64,000 nt of DNA, taken from NCBI RefSeq assembly GCF_026016325.1, contig NZ_CP087203.1, positions 4,030,001 to 4,094,000 on the forward strand. Direction: 5' to 3'. Of the stretch, positions 36,901 to 46,221 are shown in pieces. The notes under the pieces are model-generated. The model did no database searches. It saw only the letters and a program-made list of their open reading frames with translations, and was not told the DNA's origin. Numbering within the stretch: position 1 is the first letter of the stretch; each line of letters opens with the position of its first letter. This DNA is from Pseudomonas sp. B21-056 (GTDB taxonomy: Bacteria; Pseudomonadota; Gammaproteobacteria; Pseudomonadales; Pseudomonadaceae). The position numbers were made by a program, and so were the translations under genes.

Positions 36901-38118
36901 ATGACGTCGTACCCACACGGTCATTCCTTTTCTCCAACCCAGCCTCGCCTTCTCTGGAGTCCCGTGCTCGTGGCCGTTGTCGCCACCGTTGGCGTGCTGG
37001 TATTCAACGAGACGAATGCACAGAACATCGGCTTGAGCGCAGTGCTTCTGGTCCTTGGCCTCGGTGCAGGCGTATGGAGTGCCCGGTTGCAACGTCGGCA
37101 GTTCGACAACGCTTCTACCGCCGCCGGCGCCCGGCACGACCTGCAAGCCGCCGAGCACGCCACCCACAAAGCCAGCGCGCAACTCAACGAAGTCATCCTC
37201 GGTGCCATGCCGATCTGGGCCAAGCAGGTGGAAAGCTCCCGGCAGCAGACCGAAACCGCGATCGTCTCCCTGACCAGCCGCTTCACCGGCATTTCGTCAC
37301 GCCTGGAAGAAACCGTGCAGGCCTCGCAACTGGCCGCCGGTGAGCTGGCCGGGAAAAGCAGTGGCGGCGCCGTGCAAGTGCTGGCCCAGAGCGAGAGCGA
37401 ACTGGTGCGGGTGATCGACTCCCTGAAAGCCACCCAAGCCAGCCGCGACGAAACCCTGGCCCAGGTGCGCAACCTCACCGCCTACACCGGCGAGCTGCGG
37501 ACCATGGCCGCCGACGTCGCCGCGATTGCCGCGCAAACCAACCTGCTGGCCCTCAACGCCGCCATCGAAGCCGCCCGGGCCGGTGAAGCAGGACGCGGCT
37601 TCGCGGTGGTCGCCGACGCCGTGCGCAGCCTGTCGAGCAAGTCCAGCGAGACCGGCCAGCAGATGTCGGCCAAGGTCGACATCATCAATACCGCCATCAC
37701 CCAACTGGTCCAGGCCGCGTCCAGCGGCGCCGACCAGGACAGCCATTCGGTGTCCAGTTCCGAGGACAGCATCCAGCACGTACTGGAGCGTTTCAAAAGC
37801 GTGACCGGACAGCTCGCCGAATCGGCGGACCTGCTGCAACAGGAAAGCTTCGGCATCCGCGACGAACTCACCGAAGTGCTGGTCAGCCTGCAATTCCAGG
37901 ATCGGGTCAGCCAGATCCTCAGCCACGTGCGCGACAACATCGAGGACCTGCATGTGCATATGCAGCAGGCCAGCCGGTCGCCCGACCAGGCCGTTTCCAT
38001 CGATGCCCGCCAATGGCTGGCTCGCATGGAAACCACTTACGCCACCGACGAGCAGCGCCGCAATCACCACGGCGACTCGGGTGCGCAACAGACTTCACAG
38101 GAAATAACCTTCTTCTAG
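36901..38118 (+). CDS. Chemoreceptor without ligand domain, CheZ-like C-terminus
   Basis: Methyl-accepting protein of 405 residues. Two close hydrophobic helices (about 20-36 and 42-58) leave almost no periplasmic domain. A coiled coil follows with the signalling tip [20 protein letters not shown] and [20 protein letters not shown] (about 210-250). Near residue 330 it reads [14 protein letters not shown]. The FQD-x3-Q spacing matches the catalytic FQDLTGQ motif (D143, Q147) of the CheY-P phosphatase CheZ, and no cheZ lies in this cluster. First gene of the che operon; probably senses an internal or membrane-borne cue. Confidence 0.9.
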   Translation: MTSYPHGHSFSPTQPRLLWSPVLVAVVATVGVLVFNETNAQNIGLSAVLLVLGLGAGVWSARLQRRQFDNASTAAGARHDLQAAEHATHKASAQLNEVILGAMPIWAKQVESSRQQTETAIVSLTSRFTGISSRLEETVQASQLAAGELAGKSSGGAVQVLAQSESELVRVIDSLKATQASRDETLAQVRNLTAYTGELRTMAADVAAIAAQTNLLALNAAIEAARAGEAGRGFAVVADAVRSLSSKSSETGQQMSAKVDIINTAITQLVQAASSGADQDSHSVSSSEDSIQHVLERFKSVTGQLAESADLLQQESFGIRDELTEVLVSLQFQDRVSQILSHVRDNIEDLHVHMQQASRSPDQAVSIDARQWLARMETTYATDEQRRNHHGDSGAQQTSQEITFF

Positions 38119-38129
38119 GAGAGCCGTTC

Positions 38130-38498
38130 ATGGCTAAAAGTGTATTGGTTGTCGACGACTCCGCGAGCGTTCGGCAGGTCGTCGGCATTGCGTTGAAAAG
38201 TGCCGGCTACGACGTGATCGAGGCCAGCGATGGCAAGGATGCGCTGGGCAAGCTTACCGGCCAGAAAGTGCACCTGATCATCAGTGACGTGAACATGCCG
38301 AACATGGACGGCATCACCTTCGTCAAGGAGGTCAAGAAGCTGGCCAGCTACAAGTTCACGCCGATCATCATGCTCACCACCGAATCCCAGGAATCGAAGA
38401 AGCAGGAAGGCCAGGCGGCAGGCGCCAAGGCCTGGGTGGTCAAGCCGTTCCAGCCGGCGCAGATGTTGGCGGCGGTGTCCAAACTGATTCTTCCTTGA
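38130..38498 (+). CDS. cheY: CheY-like response regulator
   Basis: Single receiver domain of 122 residues. The acidic pair is DD9-10, the phosphoacceptor D53 lies in LIISDVNMPNMDGITF, the conserved Thr in IIMLTTESQ (about T83) and the Lys in WVVKPFQP (about K105). It carries no output domain. Sits 11 bases after the first chemoreceptor with an AGGAG site and precedes the STAS gene, so it is the diffusible output or phosphate sink of this cluster. Confidence 0.95.
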   Translation: MAKSVLVVDDSASVRQVVGIALKSAGYDVIEASDGKDALGKLTGQKVHLIISDVNMPNMDGITFVKEVKKLASYKFTPIIMLTTESQESKKQEGQAAGAKAWVVKPFQPAQMLAAVSKLILP

Positions 38499-38513
38499 TG
38501 GCCGGAGGCTGTG

Positions 38514-38798
38514 ATGCCGCTGCTGTACGAAACACAGGGTGACACCGCGCAAGTGCAGATCGACGGCGAGCTGACGATCTACACCGCCGCCGACCTCGCC
38601 GCGCAGTTGCTGCCCTGCCTGGGCAATACGCCGCACATGGAGCTGGACCTGTCCCAAGTGACCGAAATGGACGGCGCCGGCCTGCAAGTACTGCTGATAG
38701 CCCTGCGCGAAGCGCCGAAGGCCGGCACCCAACTGACCCTGACCGCTCGCAGCAAGACCGTCAGCGAAACACTCGAGCTGTGCAACCTGCTGGCCTAG
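38514..38798 (+). CDS. STAS-domain protein without phosphorylatable serine
   Basis: Protein of 94 residues forming one STAS (anti-sigma-factor-antagonist-like) domain: VQIDGELTIYTAADLAAQLL and LDLSQVTEMDGAGLQVLLIA. In SpoIIAA the regulatory Ser follows the Asp as DSSG; here the same place reads DGAG (Asp53-Gly-Ala-Gly), so it cannot be switched by a serine kinase. ATG 38514 has GGAGG 5 bases upstream; GTG 38511 is the alternative. Located between cheY and cheA, it may scaffold or link the array to another pathway (inferred). Confidence 0.88.
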   Translation: MPLLYETQGDTAQVQIDGELTIYTAADLAAQLLPCLGNTPHMELDLSQVTEMDGAGLQVLLIALREAPKAGTQLTLTARSKTVSETLELCNLLA

Positions 38799-38829
38799 CC
38801 CTGCATCACCGCCCGACACGACAAAGGAT

Positions 38830-40926
38830 ATGAGCGTGAGCATCAATCTCGACCAGGCACAACAAACGTTCATCGTCGAGGCACGGGAGCAGTTGCAGGC
38901 GATGGAAGAATCCCTGCTGCAACTGGAAAACGACCCGGCTGACGATGACGCCATCGGTGCGATCTTCCGCGCGGCCCACACCATCAAGGGCTCGGCCGGG
39001 CTGTTTGGCCTGGAACCAATCGTCAGCTTCACCCACATCGTCGAAGACGTGCTCGACCGCCTGCGCAACGGCAGTGTCGAGGTGGATACCGGCCTGATCG
39101 CCGTGCTGCTCAAGTCCAGCGATCACATGCTGGAGCTGATCAACGTCGTGGCCAACCAGGGCGGAACGCTGACGCCACCGGCCCTGAAACGGGAGATGGA
39201 ACTGTGCCAGGTCCTGCAGGAATACCAGGCACCCCCGACTGATGACGCCCCGACACCGGCAGCAGACAGCACAACCCAGGAGCCGTCCGAAACGCGCCTC
39301 TGGCACATTTCCCTGCGCTTCGGCCAGGACGTGTTCCGCAACGGCATGGACCCGCTGTCATTCCTGCGCTACCTGCAGACCCTCGGTGAAATCGTCCACC
39401 TCGACACACTGACTGAGGCGTTGCCCAGCGTCGAAACCTTTGACGCCGAATCCTGCTACCTGGGGTTCGACATCGATTTCCGCTCGGCCGCCGGCCACGG
39501 GACGATCAACGAAGTCTTCGATTTCGTCCGGGAAGATTGCCTGATCGAAATCGTGGCCGTCGATGACAACGCGAACACTGGACTGGTTACCACCGCCCAG
39601 GAACCGAACGACGCAAGCACCGCCCTGGTCGCCACCGGCGAACTGCTGCCGGACCAGCGCAAGACCCCGCGCATGCCTGCCCAACTCCCCGCCGACCGAC
39701 AACCGGCCGCCAGTGAAAACAAGGCCAAGGACGGCGCCTATGTGCGGGTCAATGCCGACAAACTCGACGAACTGATCAACCTGGTGGGCGAACTGGTCAT
39801 CGCCAGCGCCGGCACCAGCCTGTTGGCCCGCAACTGCCACGACGACTCGTTGCAGGAAGCCACTTCGACGGTGTCCGGGCTGGTGGAAGAAATCCTCGAC
39901 GGCGCCTTGCGCCTGCGCATGATCCCCATCGGCGAAACCTTCAACCGGTTCCGCCGGGTGGTGCGCGATGTCAGCCAGGAACTGGGCAAGGACATCGACC
40001 TGATCATCAGCGGCGCGGAAACCGAGCTGGACAAGACCGTGGTGGAGAAGATCGGCGACCCGCTCATGCACCTGCTGCGCAACGCCATGGACCACGGCAT
40101 CGAAACCGCCGACGCGCGGCTGGCGGCCGGCAAACCGGCCAAGGGGCATCTGCACCTCAACGCCTACCACGACTCGGGCAGCATCGTGCTGGAAATCGCC
40201 GACGACGGCGCCGGCCTGAACCGCGACCGGATCCTGGAAAAAGCCCAGGAACGTGGCCTGGTCGCGCCTGGCGCCAGCCCGACCGACCAGGAGATCTACA
40301 ACCTGATTTTCGAACCCGGCTTCTCCACCGCCCAGGCCGTCACCAGCCTGTCAGGGCGTGGCGTGGGCATGGACGTGGTCAAGCGCAACATCACCCTGCT
40401 GCGCGGCACCGTCGACCTGGACAGCCAACCGGGCCAAGGCACCGTGGTGCGCATCCGCCTGCCGCTGACCCTGGCGATCATCAATGGCTTCCTGGTGGGG
40501 ATCGACCAGTCCACCTACGTCATTCCGCTGGACATGGTCCAGGAATGCATCGAGCTGAGCGAAGACGACGGCGTCGCCAGCCGCGAACAGGGTTACCTCG
40601 ACCTGCGCGGCGAAGTGCTGCCCCTGGTGTACCTGCGCGATCACTTCAACCACGAAGGCCCGGCGTCGCGCCGGCAGAACGTGGTGGTGGTGCGCTACGC
40701 CGAACTCAAGGCCGGGCTGGTGGTGGATGACTTGCTGGGGGAATTCCAGACCGTCATCAAGCCCTTGGGCAAGCTGTTCGGCGCCCTGCGCGGCATCAGC
40801 GGCTCGACCATCCTGGGCAGCGGTGCCGTGGCGCTGATTCTCGACGTGCCGGCGCTGCTCACCCAGATCGCCCAGATAGAAAACCGCTACAGCCCTACCC
40901 AATTATCACAAGCCAACGCTCGCTGA
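38830..40926 (+). CDS. cheA: Chemotaxis histidine kinase CheA
   Basis: Kinase of 698 residues. P1 HPt domain with phosphorylated His in FRAAHTIKGSAGLFG (H50). A linker and a P2-like module cover about 155-250 (LWHISLRFGQDVFRNGMDPL). P3 dimerisation is NADKLDELINLVGELVIA near 310. P4 ATPase has N box HLLRNAMDHGIE, G1 EIADDGAGLNRDRI and G2 SGRGVGMDVVKRNI. P5 CheW-like coupling domain follows (VIPLDMVQECIELSEDDG). Normal order, length and RBS. Central kinase of the cluster. Confidence 0.97.
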   Translation: MSVSINLDQAQQTFIVEAREQLQAMEESLLQLENDPADDDAIGAIFRAAHTIKGSAGLFGLEPIVSFTHIVEDVLDRLRNGSVEVDTGLIAVLLKSSDHMLELINVVANQGGTLTPPALKREMELCQVLQEYQAPPTDDAPTPAADSTTQEPSETRLWHISLRFGQDVFRNGMDPLSFLRYLQTLGEIVHLDTLTEALPSVETFDAESCYLGFDIDFRSAAGHGTINEVFDFVREDCLIEIVAVDDNANTGLVTTAQEPNDASTALVATGELLPDQRKTPRMPAQLPADRQPAASENKAKDGAYVRVNADKLDELINLVGELVIASAGTSLLARNCHDDSLQEATSTVSGLVEEILDGALRLRMIPIGETFNRFRRVVRDVSQELGKDIDLIISGAETELDKTVVEKIGDPLMHLLRNAMDHGIETADARLAAGKPAKGHLHLNAYHDSGSIVLEIADDGAGLNRDRILEKAQERGLVAPGASPTDQEIYNLIFEPGFSTAQAVTSLSGRGVGMDVVKRNITLLRGTVDLDSQPGQGTVVRIRLPLTLAIINGFLVGIDQSTYVIPLDMVQECIELSEDDGVASREQGYLDLRGEVLPLVYLRDHFNHEGPASRRQNVVVVRYAELKAGLVVDDLLGEFQTVIKPLGKLFGALRGISGSTILGSGAVALILDVPALLTQIAQIENRYSPTQLSQANAR

Positions 40927-40959
40927 CGCTTTAGCAACTCCATGGAGAGGTACTTCCCA

Positions 40960-42618
40960 ATGAAATGGTTCTACGATCTTAGAATCGCCACCAAACTGAT
41001 CACGTCATTTCTTGTGGTGCTGGCCCTGACCGCTGTCATGGGGGTGTTCGCGATCATCCAGCTGGGCGAGGTGAACGGCACCACCACCGAGATCCGTGAA
41101 AACTGGATGCCTTCGATGCGTGCGGCCTCGGGCATGCGCTTCTACGGCGCGAACTATCGCCTCAAGGAAAACCGCCACATCACCGCCGACTCCGAACAGG
41201 AACGCACCACCGTCGAACAGGAAGCGGAAGAAGCCCGCAAGGCCTTCGAAACCCGCCTGGGCACCTATGAAAAACTGCTGTCCAACCCAGACGACCGCCA
41301 GCTGTTCGAAACCACCCGCAACGACTGGGCGGCTTACCTGGCCATCAGCAAGGATCTGCTCGCCCTGTCTCGGCAGAACCTGACCGATGAAGCCCACGCG
41401 CTGCTCAAGGGCGAGTCCAGGCGTCGGTTCGAGCTGGTGACCGCCGACCTGCAGAAACTGGTCGAGCTCAATGATGTCGGTGCCGGCGCGGCCAGCGAAC
41501 GCGGCACGGCACTGTTTGAAAAATCGCGCCTGTCGATCATTGCCGTGCTGGCTGCCGCCCTGCTGATCGGCCTGGGCCTGGCGCTGTTCATCTCCCGGAT
41601 CATTTCCCGCCCGTTGAAGCAAGCCGCATCGGTGGCCGAACAGCTCGCCGAAGGCAACCTGAACGCAAAAATCGAAGGCGGCTCCAAGGACGAAACCGGC
41701 ATGGTACTCAATGCCATGCAGAACATGGTCGGCAAGCTGTCCCATATCATCGGGGAAGTGCGCAACGCGGCGGACAACCTGGCCAGCGCCTCCGAAGAGG
41801 TCAGCGCCACCGCGCAATCCATGAGCCAGGCCACCAGCGAACAGGCGGCCAGCGTCGAGGAAACCAGCGCCTCCATCGAGCAGATGAGTGCCAGCATCAA
41901 CCAGAACACCGAGAACGCCAAGGTCACCGACGGCATGGCCAGCAAGGCCGCCAAGGAAGCCACCGATGGCGGCGAATCGGTGCAGCAGACCGTGGTGGCG
42001 ATGAAGAAAATCGCCCAGCGCATCAGCATCATCGACGACATCGCCTACCAGACCAACCTGCTGGCGCTCAACGCCGCCATCGAAGCCGCCCGCGCCGGCG
42101 AGCATGGCAAAGGCTTCGCCGTGGTCGCCGCCGAAGTGCGCAAACTGGCCGAACGCAGCCAGGTCGCCGCCCAGGAAATCGGCGAGCTGTCCTCCAGCAG
42201 CGTCGACATGGCCGAGAAGGCCGGCAACCTGCTCGATGAGATGGTGCCGTCGATCAACAAGACTTCGGACCTGGTGCAGGAAATCAGCGCCGCCTCCGAA
42301 GAACAGGCCGCCGGCGTGGCGCAGATCAACACCGCCATGACCCAGCTCAACCAGGTGACTCAGCAGAACGCCTCCAGCAGCGAAGAACTGGCGGCCACCG
42401 CCGAGGAGATGAGCAGCCAGGCCGAACAACTGCAACAGGCCATGAGTTTCTTCACCCTGGACACGCCGCCCAAGTCGGCCAGCCTGCCGGTGAAAGTCGA
42501 CCACACCCCGGGACCGTCCAGCCGCAAACCGGCGCGGGCTTCGGTGACCGCGTTGCCCAAGGCGTTCGCCTACAACATGGCCAGCGCGCCGGACGAATCC
42601 GAATTCACCCGGTTCTGA
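40960..42618 (+). CDS. Chemoreceptor with C-terminal CheR-binding pentapeptide
   Basis: Methyl-accepting protein of 552 residues starting [17 protein letters not shown] (a GGAGAGG site precedes this ATG; one six codons upstream is in frame). TM1 about 12-32, a four-helix-bundle periplasmic domain to about 185, TM2 at 190-210 ([20 protein letters not shown]), HAMP, then a signalling domain with [20 protein letters not shown] and [14 protein letters not shown]. After residue 505 a flexible Pro/Ser/Lys tail of about 45 residues ends in EFTRF, which fits the x-[HFYW]-x-x-[HFYW] tether consensus for CheR/CheB. It is probably the receptor adapted by the clustered cheR and cheB. Confidence 0.93.
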   Translation: MKWFYDLRIATKLITSFLVVLALTAVMGVFAIIQLGEVNGTTTEIRENWMPSMRAASGMRFYGANYRLKENRHITADSEQERTTVEQEAEEARKAFETRLGTYEKLLSNPDDRQLFETTRNDWAAYLAISKDLLALSRQNLTDEAHALLKGESRRRFELVTADLQKLVELNDVGAGAASERGTALFEKSRLSIIAVLAAALLIGLGLALFISRIISRPLKQAASVAEQLAEGNLNAKIEGGSKDETGMVLNAMQNMVGKLSHIIGEVRNAADNLASASEEVSATAQSMSQATSEQAASVEETSASIEQMSASINQNTENAKVTDGMASKAAKEATDGGESVQQTVVAMKKIAQRISIIDDIAYQTNLLALNAAIEAARAGEHGKGFAVVAAEVRKLAERSQVAAQEIGELSSSSVDMAEKAGNLLDEMVPSINKTSDLVQEISAASEEQAAGVAQINTAMTQLNQVTQQNASSSEELAATAEEMSSQAEQLQQAMSFFTLDTPPKSASLPVKVDHTPGPSSRKPARASVTALPKAFAYNMASAPDESEFTRF

Positions 42619-42656
42619 CGGTCCGCTTCCACAGGCTCGCTTAAAGGAGAAAAGGC

Positions 42657-43193
42657 ATGGGCGCCATCGCTACTACACGTCAAACCGCCATGGCGGTCGA
42701 GGAAGAAGCGCAATACCTGACATTCATGCTCGGCACAGAGATGTTCGCCATCGGCATCCTCTGCATCAAGGAGATCATCGAATACGGCAACCTGACCGTG
42801 GTGCCGATGATGCCGGCCTTCGTCCGTGGGGTCATCAACCTGCGTGGCGCGGTCGTGCCGGTGGTGGACCTGTCGGCCCGTTTCGGCCGGCAGAACTCGT
42901 CGATCACCCGGCGCTCGTGCGTGGTAATCATCGAGGCCAACACCGAAGACGGCCACGCCCAGGACATCGGCCTGCTGGTGGACACGGTGTCGGCGGTGCT
43001 GGAGATCCCGGCCTCGCAGATCGAACCGCCGCCGAGTTTCGGCGCGAAGATCCGCGCCGACTTCATCAGCGGCATGGCCAAGGTCGACGGCAAGTTCGTG
43101 ATCGTGCTGGAGGTGGGCCGTGTGCTGTCCATCGACGAAATGTCGCAACTGGCCGAAGCCAGCCCGACCGCGCTGGAGTTTGAAAGCCCGTGA
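42657..43193 (+). CDS. cheW: CheW coupling protein
   Basis: Protein of 178 residues with one CheW domain: QYLTFMLGTEMFAIGILCIK, EYGNLTVVPMMPAFVRGVIN, LRGAVVPVVDLSARFG and LLVDTVSAVLEIP. It bridges receptors and CheA. AAGGAG lies before the ATG. Its TGA overlaps a possible GTG start of cheR. Confidence 0.96.
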   Translation: MGAIATTRQTAMAVEEEAQYLTFMLGTEMFAIGILCIKEIIEYGNLTVVPMMPAFVRGVINLRGAVVPVVDLSARFGRQNSSITRRSCVVIIEANTEDGHAQDIGLLVDTVSAVLEIPASQIEPPPSFGAKIRADFISGMAKVDGKFVIVLEVGRVLSIDEMSQLAEASPTALEFESP

Positions 43194-43216
43194 ACACCGA
43201 CTGCAAGGAACGCACC

Positions 43217-44023
43217 GTGAACTCACTGGCCCTCAGTGATCGAGAGTTCAGCCAGTTTCAATCCTGGCTGTACCAGGCCGCCGGCATCAACCTGTCCGAC
43301 GCCAAGAAAGCCCTGGTGGCCGGGCGCTTGTTCAAGCGCCTCAAGCACTATGAGCTGGACAGCTACGGCGAGTATTTCAAACTGATCATGAATGGCCAGC
43401 GCAAGGATGAATTGCAGGTGGCGCTGGACCTGCTCACCACCAACGAAACCTACTTTTTCCGCGAGCCCAAGCACTTCGATTTCCTGCGCCAGCACGTGCT
43501 GCCCCAGGCCGCACCGGGCAAGACCTTTCGCCTGTGGAGCGCGGCCAGTTCGTCGGGAGAAGAACCCTACAGCCTGGCGATGACCCTGGCCGAAGGGCTG
43601 GGCACCACGTCTTGGGAAGTCATCGGCTCGGACATCAGCACCCAGGTGCTGGCCAAGGCCCGCGCCGGGCATTACCCGATGGAGCGCGCCCGCACCCTGC
43701 CCCAGCCGCTGCTGGTGAAATACTGCCTAAAGGGCACCGGCAGCCAGGAGGGCACGTTCCTGATCGACCGGGCGTTGCGCAGCCGCGTCAACTTCATCCA
43801 GGTCAACCTCAACGACACCCTGCCGGAGCTGGGAGAGTTCGATGTGATTTTCCTGCGCAACGTCATGATCTATTTCGACCCACCCACCAAAAGCAAAGTG
43901 GTCGCCCGACTGGTCCCCCGGCTCAAGTCCGGCGGGTACTTCATCGTGAGCCATTCGGAAAGCCTCCATGGTGTGTCCGATGCGTTGAAAATGGTGGTGC
44001 CGTCGATTTATCGCAAGCCATGA
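43217..44023 (+). CDS. cheR: Chemotaxis protein methyltransferase CheR
   Basis: SAM-dependent enzyme of 268 residues that methylates receptor glutamates. N-terminal helical domain (FSQFQSWLYQAAGINLSDAK), then TTNETYFFREPKHFDFLRQH and the SAM site FRLWSAASSSGEEPYSLAMT, with FDVIFLRNVMIYFD near the end. I start at GTG 43217 because AAGGA lies 7 bases before it; GTG 43190, overlapping the cheW stop, would add nine residues. cheD overlaps its end by 4 bp. Confidence 0.93.
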   Translation: MNSLALSDREFSQFQSWLYQAAGINLSDAKKALVAGRLFKRLKHYELDSYGEYFKLIMNGQRKDELQVALDLLTTNETYFFREPKHFDFLRQHVLPQAAPGKTFRLWSAASSSGEEPYSLAMTLAEGLGTTSWEVIGSDISTQVLAKARAGHYPMERARTLPQPLLVKYCLKGTGSQEGTFLIDRALRSRVNFIQVNLNDTLPELGEFDVIFLRNVMIYFDPPTKSKVVARLVPRLKSGGYFIVSHSESLHGVSDALKMVVPSIYRKP

Positions 44024-44529
44024 GAACAGCAATGAGAGCCGCAACCCGCGACGTGGCCGAGGTTTACCTGGCACCGGGTGAGTTCCGCTTCGCCACGTGC
44101 CCGACCCGGCTGCGCACCATCCTCGGCTCCTGCGTGGCGATCACCTTGTGGCACCCCGAACACCGGATCGGCGGCATGTGCCATTTCATGCTGCCCAGCC
44201 GCATGCGCTGCTCCACGGCCCTCAACGGCCTGTACGCCGACGAAGCCATCGAATTGTTCATCCGCGAGGCGCGGGCCCATCACACCGAACCCGAGGAATA
44301 CCAGCTCAAGCTGTTCGGCGGCGGTGAGATGTTCCCCGAGTTGCAACGGCAGGTCCCCTTCGGCGACGTCGCACGGCTGAACGTCAATGCGGCGCTGGAA
44401 ATGGCCGCCCTCTATCGCCTGGACCTGATTGCCCAGGACATGGGCAGCACCGGCTACCGGAGCATCATTTTCGACCTGTGCAGCGGCGATGTATGGGTCA
44501 GGCACCAACCGATAAGGACCCGGCATTAA
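44020..44529 (+). CDS. cheD: Chemoreceptor glutamine deamidase CheD
   Basis: Protein of 169 residues. CheD deamidates receptor glutamines. The catalytic Cys is in [15 protein letters not shown] (about C34), followed by His in [19 protein letters not shown] and [20 protein letters not shown] complete the family pattern. ATG 44020 overlaps the cheR stop (ATGA), indicating coupled translation; an ATG 12 bases on is possible. Confidence 0.95.
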   Translation: MRTAMRAATRDVAEVYLAPGEFRFATCPTRLRTILGSCVAITLWHPEHRIGGMCHFMLPSRMRCSTALNGLYADEAIELFIREARAHHTEPEEYQLKLFGGGEMFPELQRQVPFGDVARLNVNAALEMAALYRLDLIAQDMGSTGYRSIIFDLCSGDVWVRHQPIRTRH

Positions 44530-44531
44530 CC

Positions 44532-45599
44532 ATGTCAAAAAAGATCAACGTATTGCTGGTGGACGACTCCGCCGTGGTTCGCCAGGTACTGCTGGCCATT
44601 CTCAGCGACACCCCGGACATCCACGTAATGGGCGCGGCCTCCGACCCGATTTTCGCCATGGACAAGCTGGCCCGGGAGTGGCCGGACGTGATCGTGCTGG
44701 ACGTGGAAATGCCGCGCATGGACGGCATCACCTTCCTGAAGAAAATCATGAGCGAGCGGCCGACGCCGGTGGTGATCTGCTCGTCACTGACTCCCAGAGG
44801 GGCGGAAACCACCTTGCAGGCGATGGCCGCCGGGGCAGTGGAAATCATCACCAAGCCCACCAGCGGCTTGAAGAACTTCTTGCTGGAATCGGCGCCGGAG
44901 CTGGTGGCGGCGATCAGGGGGGCCGCCCAGGTCAACGTCCGCAACCTGGGCAAGCGCCCCGCCCCGCTGATGCCGGCCTCCAAGCTCAGCGCCGATGCCG
45001 TGCTGCCTGCCGCGAATGGCCACGCCATGGCGCAGACCACCGAGCGCATCGTCGCCCTGGGTACGTCCACTGGCGGCACCCAGGCCCTGGAAGCGGTGCT
45101 GACCGCGTTGCCGCGGGTGTGCCCGGGCATCGTCATCGTCCAGCACATGCCGGAAAAATTCACCGCCTCGTTCGCCGCCCGGCTCAACAGCCTGTGCCAG
45201 ATCGAAGTCCGCGAAGCCCGCAACAACGACCGCATCCACCCGGGCCTGGCCCTCATCGCCCCCGGCGGCAAACACATGATGGTGACCCGCAGCGGCGCGT
45301 TCTACCACGTGCAGGTGGTGGACGGGCCGCTGGTCAACCGCCATCGCCCGTCGGTGGACGTGCTGTTCCGCTCAGTGGCCAAGTTCGCCGGCCGCAACGC
45401 CACCGGCATCATCATGACCGGCATGGGCGACGACGGCGCCCGCGGCCTGAAGGAAATGCTCGACGCCGGCAGCGCCACCGTGGCCCAGGACGAAGCCAGC
45501 TGCGTGGTCTTCGGCATGCCCAAGGAAGCCATCAAACTCAACGCCGCGCAACGGGTGATGGGGTTGCAGGAAATTGCGCAGGTGATTTTGCATAGGTAG
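44532..45599 (+). CDS. cheB: Chemotaxis methylesterase CheB
   Basis: Protein of 355 residues. An N-terminal receiver domain ([17 protein letters not shown], phosphoacceptor Asp in [13 protein letters not shown] near 56) controls a C-terminal methylesterase with catalytic Ser in [16 protein letters not shown], His in [12 protein letters not shown] and Asp in [13 protein letters not shown]. It starts 2 bases after the cheD stop and closes the cluster. Opposes CheR in adaptation. Confidence 0.96.
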   Translation: MSKKINVLLVDDSAVVRQVLLAILSDTPDIHVMGAASDPIFAMDKLAREWPDVIVLDVEMPRMDGITFLKKIMSERPTPVVICSSLTPRGAETTLQAMAAGAVEIITKPTSGLKNFLLESAPELVAAIRGAAQVNVRNLGKRPAPLMPASKLSADAVLPAANGHAMAQTTERIVALGTSTGGTQALEAVLTALPRVCPGIVIVQHMPEKFTASFAARLNSLCQIEVREARNNDRIHPGLALIAPGGKHMMVTRSGAFYHVQVVDGPLVNRHRPSVDVLFRSVAKFAGRNATGIIMTGMGDDGARGLKEMLDAGSATVAQDEASCVVFGMPKEAIKLNAAQRVMGLQEIAQVILHR

Positions 45600-45610
45600 T
45601 CATGAGCAAC

Positions 45611-45762
45611 CTTGTGGCGAGGGGATTTATCCCCGCTGGGATGCGCAGCATCCCCAACGCAGCCACCTCAATCTACCTGACACCGAGTCGGCTGATTTTA
45701 GGGCTGCTTCGCAGCCCAGCGGGGATAAATCCCCTCGCCACAGATAAATCCCCTCGCCACAG
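45611..45762. repeat. Family 2 inverted repeat with extra right arm
   Basis: Same structure as 19081-19234, including a duplicated right arm (a second ATAAATCCCCTCGCCACAG). Inner hairpins are GGGATGCGCAGCATCCC and GGGCTGCTTCGCAGCCC. Confidence 0.88.
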
Positions 45763-45767
45763 TCGGT

Positions 45768-45851
45768 CTATACCGGCGGTATGGTCGCCAGCACGCCAAT
45801 CAGCACGGTCAACGCCAGGAAACCACCCAGAAAAATCGCCATCTTCGTCAT
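45768..45851 (-). CDS. 27-residue single-helix membrane micropeptide
   Basis: A short frame of 27 codons. It starts Met-Thr-Lys-Met, continues with one hydrophobic helix (AIFLGGFLALTVLIGVLATI) and ends Pro-Pro-Val. GAGAGG lies about 5 bases before the ATG. It is wedged between a family 2 repeat and a REP pair, convergent with cheB. The good ribosome site and clean transmembrane segment support a real small protein, comparable to other bacterial single-span micropeptides. Conservation was not tested. Confidence 0.5.
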   Translation of the reverse strand: MTKMAIFLGGFLALTVLIGVLATIPPV

Positions 45852-45898
45852 AAGCACCTCTCAGAGAAATACACAACAAGCAGCCACCTCAGAACCCC

Positions 45899-45988
45899 TG
45901 TGGGAGCGAGCCTGCTCGCGATGACGTCGGCACAGTCAACTTCCTTGCCGACTGACAGACCGCCATCGCGAGCAGGCTCGCTCCCACA
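45899..45988. repeat. REP pair (family 1), inverted
   Basis: Facing TGTGGGAGCGAGCCTGCTCG doublet upstream of the ABC transporter operon, next to the micropeptide gene. Confidence 0.9.
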
Positions 45989-46118
45989 GAGTTCTGAGGT
46001 GAACTCGATTTCCGATGAACACCCGCAGGATTCTGGCTTGAAACTCAGGTTGCGTTACAGCCGCACCTGCCAGCAAAAAAAGCGGATCAGATCGAAGGCG
46101 CCCTCGCCCCAGCCATCG

Positions 46119-46134
46119 ATATACCAACGTATAT
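46119..46134. promoter_or_regulatory. Palindrome upstream of the ABC operon
   Basis: ATATAC-caac-GTATAT, a 6-bp inverted repeat about 90 bp before the permease start and the only AT-rich palindrome in that promoter. It is a candidate site for the FixJ-like regulator encoded at the end of the operon. Binding is inferred. Confidence 0.4.
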
Positions 46135-46221
46135 TTTCCCGCCCTTAATCTCAGTGGTCATCGCCGGAGGCAGGACTTAATCTCGCCGCACTTAAACACC
46201 GACGATACAAAGAGGTGCTCA

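Noticed and set aside
41005..42504. Open frame of 499 codons antisense to the chemoreceptor gene.
   Set aside because: Glycine/histidine-rich shadow of the MCP coding strand with no domain.
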